From Spirochaetia bacterium (lineage in GTDB: Bacteria; Spirochaetota; Spirochaetia; Sphaerochaetales; Sphaerochaetaceae), in contig CAAGIP010000008.1 of the NCBI GenBank assembly GCA_900769955.1, positions 1-17,725 of the forward strand: DNA of 17,725 bases. Reading direction: 5' to 3'. A program made the translations under genes and the position numbers. Under the pieces are notes generated by a model. That model ran no database searches, had not been told where the DNA came from, and saw nothing but the letters and a program-made list of their open reading frames with translations. This document shows positions 13,304-17,725 of this stretch, piece after piece (position 1 is the first letter of the stretch; each line of letters starts with the position of its first letter).

Positions 13304-14142
13304 CGTGAATTCCTCCTTTGGAAATATCTCTCAAGGGAATATGAGAGGAGGTTTATGAGTATGGTCAGCACCATGAGGATTGATGCGATCGCAAAGGCGA
13401 CCTCAAACTCACCCTGCTCCTTCGCATACACATACAGTGCTATCGTGAGCGTGGCACCGGAGGATGACAGCGCGGTGATATAGCTGTTCAGGGTGTGGGC
13501 AAAGCCCATGGTGAAGAGAAGCGCCGCACTTTCACCGAGTATCCTTCCAACTGAAAGAATACAGCCTGTCAGGATGCCGCCCACTGCCGAGGGCAGGACC
13601 ACTGTCCTGATGACCCTCCACTTACCGGCACCCAGGGCCGCCGCGCCCTCCCTGTAGCTGTCAGGAACGGTCTTAAGGCTCTCCTGAGTGGTCCTCATCA
13701 CGGTGGGAAGCGTCATGATCACAAGAGTAAGGCTTCCCGAGATGAGTGATGTCCTGAGCCCCATGAACTGACAGAAAATAAGCATTCCGACAAGACCGTA
13801 GATGATCGAGGGAATTCCTGAGAGGGTTTCCGCCGCTGCCTCAATAAGGGACACCACCCTTCTGTTGGTGGCATATTCATTGAGGTAAATCGCGGCCCCC
13901 ACACCCAGGGGCAACACTATGACAAGCGTGGTTATGACGAGGTAAATGGTGTTTATGATATCGGGAAGTATTCCGATACGCTCCTCCAGATAGGATGGTG
14001 AGGTCGACAGAAGTTCCCATGTTATGCTGCCCATTCCCTTGAGAAGGACATAGAGTACAAGTGCGACCGTAAGGACCGCCACCAGGATTGTGGCACCATA
14101 TGAGATGGCCTTCATTGAGGTGTTGTAAAGCTTTCTATTCAT
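13300..14142 (-). CDS. pstA: Phosphate ABC transporter permease PstA
   Basis: A 280-aa inner-membrane permease with about six membrane segments. The EAA loop (YREGAAALGAGKWRVIRTVV, about 163-182) docks on PstB, and the conserved segments AETLSGIPSIIYGLVGM and GESAALLFTMG are visible. I start at the ATG at 14142 (MNRKLYNT), because residues upstream are serine/arginine-rich and antisense-like, and lie wholly within pstC. It overlaps the pstC end by 8 nt, and its stop overlaps the pstB start. With PstC it forms the membrane channel of the high-affinity phosphate importer. Confidence 0.95.
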   Translation of the reverse strand: MNRKLYNTSMKAISYGATILVAVLTVALVLYVLLKGMGSITWELLSTSPSYLEERIGILPDIINTIYLVITTLVIVLPLGVGAAIYLNEYATNRRVVSLIEAAAETLSGIPSIIYGLVGMLIFCQFMGLRTSLISGSLTLVIMTLPTVMRTTQESLKTVPDSYREGAAALGAGKWRVIRTVVLPSAVGGILTGCILSVGRILGESAALLFTMGFAHTLNSYITALSSSGATLTIALYVYAKEQGEFEVAFAIASILMVLTILINLLSYSLERYFQRRNSR

Positions 14143-14986
14143 CCTTCTTACCCTTCTTGATGATTCCCAGCAGGCTGTTGATGAGCATGATGAAGACAAA
14201 TAGCACGAGTGCTATCGAAAAGAGTGCATCACGCTGAAGACCCGATGAGTAGGACATCTCGATCGCTACCGCAGTGGTGAGGAAACGCACGCTTGAAAAG
14301 AGGGACGGCATGTTGGCGACATTTCCTGCGACCATCATCACCGCCATTGCCTCCCCGATCGCACGTCCGATACCGAGGACTATGCTGGTGAAGATACCGC
14401 TCCTTGCGGCCGGTACGGTTATCCGGAAATAGGTCTCAGTCTCGGTGGCACCCAGTGCCAGGGAGGCTTCCTCGTAATCACGGGGAACGGCCTCAATGCT
14501 TGTAAGGGATACCTTTATGACCGACGGGAGTATCATGAGTGAAAGGACAAGGATGGCTGCGAAAAGCGATGCACCGTCAGGAAGGGAAAACACCTTTCTT
14601 ATGAACGGGACGAGAACAAGCATGCCCACGAGACCGTATACGACTGACGGAATGCCGGAAAGCACTCCGATGAGAACCTCGAAAACATCCCTGATGCGGG
14701 CAGGTACCATTTTTGCCAGACATACCGAGGCAAAGAAGCCCACTGGCAGTCCGATAACCATCGCACCGCATGTTCCGTAGATACTGGTAAGTATGAAGGG
14801 CAGGATCCCGAACTGAGGATCCTGTCCCGTGCTCTTCCAGGTACGCCCGAAAAGAAACTCCTTAAGTCCGATCTCCCTTATGGCAGGGATTCCTGCCATA
14901 AGGAGGTAGAGGGTTATCACAAGGACAAGGGCCACTGCGATCAGACCGAGAAGAGTGAAGATGAAGCTTATTATCTTCTCTTTCAT
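14135..14986 (-). CDS. pstC: Phosphate ABC transporter permease PstC
   Basis: A 283-aa inner-membrane permease. TM1 is at about 8-30, followed by the PstC hallmark GIPAIREIGLKEFLFGRTW (32-50). The BPD_transp domain has an EAA loop (YEEASLALGATETETYFRIT, about 171-190) and GRAIGEAMAVMMVAGN. Only 3 nt separate it from the pstS stop, with no obvious Shine-Dalgarno, so translation probably depends on pstS. Codons 28-37 contain a perfect 12-bp inverted repeat (14876-14903), which may set the expression ratio between pstS and the permease genes. The gene pairs with PstA in the transporter. Confidence 0.95.
   Translation of the reverse strand: MKEKIISFIFTLLGLIAVALVLVITLYLLMAGIPAIREIGLKEFLFGRTWKSTGQDPQFGILPFILTSIYGTCGAMVIGLPVGFFASVCLAKMVPARIRDVFEVLIGVLSGIPSVVYGLVGMLVLVPFIRKVFSLPDGASLFAAILVLSLMILPSVIKVSLTSIEAVPRDYEEASLALGATETETYFRITVPAARSGIFTSIVLGIGRAIGEAMAVMMVAGNVANMPSLFSSVRFLTTAVAIEMSYSSGLQRDALFSIALVLFVFIMLINSLLGIIKKGKKDE
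14876..14903. repeat. Perfect 12-bp stem-loop inside the 5' end of pstC
   Basis: CCTTATGGCAGG (14876-14887) and CCTGCCATAAGG (14892-14903) are exact reverse complements around a 4-nt loop. The stem begins about 84 nt after the pstC start in the direction of transcription. No U-run follows on the minus strand (GAGATCGG), so it is not a standard intrinsic terminator. A role as a 3' end protecting or processing stem for the upstream pstS message is an inference. Confidence 0.85.
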
Positions 14987-14989
14987 CTG

Positions 14990-15799
14990 TCATACCACGG
15001 GGATGGCACCGGCCTTTGAGATGATCGGGGCAGCTTCAGCGCTCAGGATCCAGTCATAGAAGCTCTGAGCCGTTGCGGAAAGTGCCTTGTTCTCAACCGT
15101 CACCAGAACGAAGGGGCGCTGGACCTTGTAGGAGCCGTCCTTCACGCTCTCCTCACTCGGAGTCACACCATCGATCTTCACGGCCCTGATAGTATCCTTC
15201 ACGGCTGAGAGAGAGGCGTATCCGATTGCATTCTCGTTCTGTGCGACGGTGGCGATGACATCACCCGTGCTTGTGAGTTCCTGGCGGTAGAGGCACTTGC
15301 CCGCAGTTTTTGTGATTGACTCAAAGCCGTCCCTTGTGCCGGAACCTGCTTCACGGCCGATGAGGACGATCTCGGCATCAGCGCCGCCTACTTCCTTCCA
15401 GTTTGTTATCACACCTGTATAAATATCCGCAAGCTGGGCAAGTGAGAGATCGGTGATGGCATTTGCCTTGTTGACGACAATTGCGATACCGTCAAGTGCC
15501 AGTACGGTTTCCTTAAGTCCCTTTGCCTTCTCGGCATCCTTCAGGCTTCTTGATGAAAGACCGATATCACAGCGGCCTTCCGAAACGGCCTGAATACCGG
15601 AACCGGAGCCTGTGGGGTTATATGTGAAGGTTACACCGCTGTTGCGGCTCATGAATGCCTCACCCAGAGATCCGATGACCTTCTCCATTGAGGTTGAACC
15701 ATCTGTTGATACGACGCCGGATGTCTCCTTGGCGCCACTGGCAAAAATCATGGCTGATGCAAGAAGTGCAACAGCAAGAGTAATTACAATCTTTTTCAT
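14990..15799 (-). CDS. pstS: Phosphate-binding protein PstS
   Basis: A 269-aa periplasmic binding protein of the short PstS type. The signal peptide MKKIVITLAVALLASAMIFA is followed by SGAKETSG. There is no lipobox cysteine, so it appears to be released or signal-peptidase-I processed. Phosphate-contact motifs are STDGSTS (31-37), PTGSGSG (62-68), SSRS (82-85) and GREAGSGTRDGFE (148-160). The start is the ATG at 15799. The open frame extends to 15910, but those residues cover the promoter and carry no signal peptide. AAGGAG lies 9 nt upstream as ribosome-binding site. It is the first gene of pstSCAB-phoU-phoBR and captures phosphate for the PstCAB importer. PHO-box-like repeats precede its -10. 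Confidence 0.95.
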   Translation of the reverse strand: MKKIVITLAVALLASAMIFASGAKETSGVVSTDGSTSMEKVIGSLGEAFMSRNSGVTFTYNPTGSGSGIQAVSEGRCDIGLSSRSLKDAEKAKGLKETVLALDGIAIVVNKANAITDLSLAQLADIYTGVITNWKEVGGADAEIVLIGREAGSGTRDGFESITKTAGKCLYRQELTSTGDVIATVAQNENAIGYASLSAVKDTIRAVKIDGVTPSEESVKDGSYKVQRPFVLVTVENKALSATAQSFYDWILSAEAAPIISKAGAIPVV

Positions 15800-15821
15800 T
15801 TCTTTAATCTCCTTGCCCCTG

Positions 15822-15876
15822 AATATAGGAGATGAATGTGAAATGACATGACCGAGGGCTGTAAAATGATTGTGAA
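15822..15876 (-). promoter_or_regulatory. pstS promoter with PHO-box-like repeats
   Basis: On the minus strand a -10 TATATT lies at 15822-15827, with an expected start near 15815 and a 16-nt leader carrying AAGGAG. Ten bases upstream are CGGTCAT (15848-15854) and ATTTCAC (15838-15844). These compare with CTGTCAT and TTGTCAC of the E. coli phoA PHO box, including its 10-nt gap to the -10, although the repeat period here is 10 rather than 11. Farther up, TTTACA (15860-15865) and TTCACA (15871-15876) are exactly 11 bp apart. No good -35 is present, as expected for an activator-dependent promoter. Confidence 0.6.
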
Positions 15877-15926
15877 AACGGAAATCCTCCGGATTCCCTG
15901 ACTGTTTCATCAGATGACAAAGTAAC

Positions 15927-15979
15927 TGAAGTAGGTGAAGTTATATTGAAGTGTCATTGAAGTGTCATTGAAGTACTTT
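15927..15979 (+). repeat. 11-bp-periodic direct repeats (TGAAG-N6 units)
   Basis: TGAAG occurs at 15927, 15936, 15947, 15958 and 15969, the last four exactly 11 bp apart. Two units are identical (TGAAGTGTCAT at 15947 and 15958). The 11-bp period is one helical turn and matches the architecture of PhoB/PhoP binding sites. See the overlapping regulatory entry for the reading as a PHO box. Confidence 0.85.
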
Positions 15980-15989
15980 TTAAGATAAT
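15951..15989 (+). promoter_or_regulatory. PHO-box-like promoter of the AlbA_2 regulator gene
   Basis: GTGTCAT (15951-15957), TGAA, GTGTCAT (15962-15968), TGAA. Each 7-mer matches the E. coli PHO-box half-site CTGTCAT at six of seven positions, and the repeat is exactly 11 bp. A -10 GATAAT (15984-15989, five of six consensus bases) follows, with no proper -35. The gap to the -10 is about 15 nt rather than the 10 nt of phoA. Transcription would start near 15996, leaving a leader with TAAGGA before the ATG at 16033. Confidence 0.55.
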
Positions 15990-16032
15990 ACTGAAGCAGC
16001 TGTGCAGTAAATCCAGTCAGAGGTAAGGAAAA

Positions 16033-17475
16033 ATGTATTTGGACGAACTTACGGAAAACGTACACCTGGAAAATGATACATTTGAAGCTAAGGCAATGCT
16101 TAACCGTGAGGATATCATTGGCTGGCTTAAAAGCATTGCCGGATTCGCCAATGCAACCGGCGGGGATTTCTTTATCGGTGTTGAAGACAAGACAAACAAA
16201 CTGATTGGTTTTGACAGGAAATCTGCAGATAACGAAAGAAATTATTTCAACAATCAGGTGAATGAGCATCTGATTCCCCGCCCCGAAATGAAGATCTCGT
16301 TTCTCAGATATGACATTAATGAAAATGAACGCTTCATAATCAAGGTTCACGTTGAGGAATCCCCGGTGAAACCTGTAATCGTCAAATATAAAGGAATACC
16401 CTCCATATTCATGAGACGTGACGGCTTCACCAATGGTGCAACTTACGAAGAAATCATAGAGATGAGCATCCGAAGCAAAAAGACTCAATATGACAGTCTA
16501 ATTTCTGACGTAAAATACAATCCTGAGGACTTTTCAGATCTCAGGAGCTTTTACAAGAGGCATAACGAAGGAAAAGAACTTAAGGAGAAGGCCTTACAGT
16601 CCCTTGGGTTCGTCAATGAAGACGGCTTCCTGTTAAATGGTGCGGTTCTTTTCCAGGATGGCTATAATGGAAGCAAGACAGAGGTACAGTGTTCCGTTTT
16701 CTCCGGTTTCAGTAAAGGCAGTGAACGGATAATAACCATCAACAGGTTCAGAGGAAATATCACTTCAACCATCGAGTACATTATGGACTTCATCAATCAA
16801 AGAATGAATCACTCCATAATCAAGCAGAGCAATCAACGCATCAATATACCGGCATACCCTGAAAGAGCTCTCTTTGAAGGAGTGGTAAATGCAGTTGCCC
16901 ACAGAGATTATTATCTGGATGGAACACAGATACAGATTGATATGTTCAGGGACAGGCTTGAGATATCGTCACCGGGCAGTTTCTATCGTGGCGGGAATAT
17001 CGAAAAAACATACGACCTTTCATCACTGATATCAAAGCGCAGAAATGAGATTATCTCCGGAGTGCTTGTTCTATGCAACGTCTTGGAGGCTGCAGGCACC
17101 GGCTTCGATAAAATCATGGAAGAATATCTGACGGCTGATGATTCACACAGACCATATATCTGTTCATCATCAGATCATTTCACGCTGGTATTGCCTGACC
17201 TTACATATGCAGACGGCATTCAGGATGATGTTGCTCCGGCTCTGGTCTTCGCTCCTGTTGCAAACGGAACAGTACACGACGGCAAAGTCCTGTCCTTCTG
17301 CTATGGAAAAGCACGCAGTGCCTCGGAAATTGCAAAGTACCTCCATCTCAGGGATTCATCATATTTCAGGAAGCAGGTGCTGGATAACCTTGTAAGCAAC
17401 GGATACCTGGAGAAAAGCAGGGTCTCAAGGACAGCATATTACAGAACAGTACCGGATATGGTCAGCCCTCAGTAA
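16033..17475 (+). CDS. AlbA_2 (Schlafen-type)/GHKL ATPase/winged-helix regulator
   Basis: A 480-aa protein of the COG2865 type, predicted transcriptional regulators. The AlbA_2 domain covers about 5-145. It includes FEAKAMLNREDIIGWLKSIA, FANATGGDFFIGVED and the closing MRRDGFTNGATYEEI. A linker of about 130 residues follows. Then comes an HATPase_c_4 (GHKL) domain at about 272-375, with YPERALFEGVVNAVAHRDYY, FRDRLEISSPGSF and EAAGTGFDKI. A C-terminal winged helix (about 405-470) has SASEIAKYLHLRDSSYFRKQ and LVSNGYLEK. It is likely a cytosolic DNA- or RNA-binding regulator; its target and ligand are unknown. The gene diverges from pstS and has PHO-box-like repeats upstream. The sequence looks more AT-rich than the pst genes, which may indicate separate origin. 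TAAGGA precedes the ATG. Length and motifs are complete. Confidence 0.88.
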   Translation: MYLDELTENVHLENDTFEAKAMLNREDIIGWLKSIAGFANATGGDFFIGVEDKTNKLIGFDRKSADNERNYFNNQVNEHLIPRPEMKISFLRYDINENERFIIKVHVEESPVKPVIVKYKGIPSIFMRRDGFTNGATYEEIIEMSIRSKKTQYDSLISDVKYNPEDFSDLRSFYKRHNEGKELKEKALQSLGFVNEDGFLLNGAVLFQDGYNGSKTEVQCSVFSGFSKGSERIITINRFRGNITSTIEYIMDFINQRMNHSIIKQSNQRINIPAYPERALFEGVVNAVAHRDYYLDGTQIQIDMFRDRLEISSPGSFYRGGNIEKTYDLSSLISKRRNEIISGVLVLCNVLEAAGTGFDKIMEEYLTADDSHRPYICSSSDHFTLVLPDLTYADGIQDDVAPALVFAPVANGTVHDGKVLSFCYGKARSASEIAKYLHLRDSSYFRKQVLDNLVSNGYLEKSRVSRTAYYRTVPDMVSPQ

Positions 17476-17725
17476 ACTGCCTGCCATGCATATTTACATG
17501 TATTCAGGAAGCAGCAATACTGCTCGTCCGTGGGATTCAGCCTGACCTGGCATGATATCAGGGGCAACCTCACCTAATCTGTCCACCTTAAGACCGAATA
17601 CCTGATTATTCCGCTCATCGGCGGAGAAAGAAAAAGACCACCGATTGTTCGATGGTCCTCACATGCTCCGTGCCTTTCACTTCCGATCGCTCTTTGTTTT
17701 TGAGGGCAGCCGTCAAAGAACGTTC
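17476..17725. other. Right-hand 250 nt, no convincing gene
   Basis: No reading frame here has a start, ribosome-binding site and family match. Plus-strand AGCAG/CTGCT (about 17508-17523) is only a weak hairpin without a T-run. The minus frame 17494-17658 is open for 54 codons and gives protein-like sequence (QVFGLKVDRLGEVAPDIMPG) but lacks a start codon. It could be a gene remnant. A minus-strand terminator is listed separately. Confidence 0.5.
17629..17660 (-). terminator. Minus-strand intrinsic terminator for a gene beyond the right edge
   Basis: On the minus strand GACCATCG pairs with CGGTGGTC around the loop AACAAT (8 bp including one T-G pair) and is followed by TTTTTCTTTC. The stem spans about 17636-17657. 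It should end a transcript entering from beyond the right edge of the window. The only stop codons upstream of it within the window close very short frames, so the gene it serves is mostly or wholly outside. Confidence 0.75.

Noticed and set aside
15951..15972. Repeats as a CRISPR array or tandem iteron origin
   Set aside because: Units are 11 bp with no spacers of CRISPR size. No replication gene is near, and the spacing and motif suit a PHO box better.
15910..16488. Long open frame on the minus strand (192 codons) overlapping the AlbA_2 gene
   Set aside because: It is antisense to the well-supported AlbA_2 coding frame, has no family motifs, and its 3' part covers the regulatory repeats.

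Overview
The window reads as dense bacterial chromosome, most likely from a spirochaete of the Sphaerochaeta/Treponema type. This is a family-level impression, not a proof. It rests on the PstS signal peptide ending FASGAKE without a lipobox cysteine, on a uridine-kinase-like protein carrying a ThrRS-like N-terminus, on a short PstS and a clostridial/spirochaetal style PhoR, and on the overall gene mix. No mobile element, CRISPR array or phage gene is visible. GC looks moderate, lower in the rightmost gene and in the GT4 glycosyltransferase than in the pst-pho block.

Layout. (1) 1-400: 5' end of an exported protein gene (-), then a CAU-anticodon tRNA (+) with its own promoter and terminator. 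(2) 366-2871: an MFS transporter (-) divergent from a GT4 glycosyltransferase (+). (3) 2863-5503: a three-gene operon on the minus strand (alpha/beta hydrolase, YihY/BrkB membrane protein, unknown 151-aa protein). (4) 5645-7705: a YfcE-type phosphodiesterase (+) tail-to-tail with a divergent aldehyde:ferredoxin-oxidoreductase-like protein (-). (5) 7777-9612: a 60-aa charged protein and a uridine-kinase-like protein (+). (6) 9597-15799: a complete phosphate operon on the minus strand, pstS-pstC-pstA-pstB-phoU-phoB-phoR, with junctions overlapping or 1-6 nt apart. (7) 16033-17475: an AlbA_2 (Schlafen-type)/GHKL/winged-helix regulator (+), divergent from pstS. (8) 17476-17725: no convincing gene, but a minus-strand intrinsic terminator.

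The phosphate block is self-contained. PhoR and PhoB sense and respond to phosphate limitation, PstS binds phosphate, PstC/PstA/PstB import it, and PhoU couples transporter state to PhoR. The 233-nt region between pstS and the AlbA_2 gene is full of 11-bp-periodic repeats resembling PHO boxes. They point toward both genes, so the AlbA_2 regulator may be an unrecognised Pho-regulon member.

Two themes recur at the level of gene expression. First, six genes have a promoter-like -10 only 6-9 nt upstream of the ATG and no convincing Shine-Dalgarno, suggesting leaderless or near-leaderless mRNAs. Other genes here (exported protein, hydrolase, pstS, AlbA_2) have ordinary leaders with SD sites. Second, all three convergent gene pairs overlap at their 3' ends (9, 45 and 16 nt). 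At two of them a strong hairpin that could terminate the opposing transcript sits inside coding sequence. A perfect 12-bp stem also lies inside the start of pstC, just after pstS.
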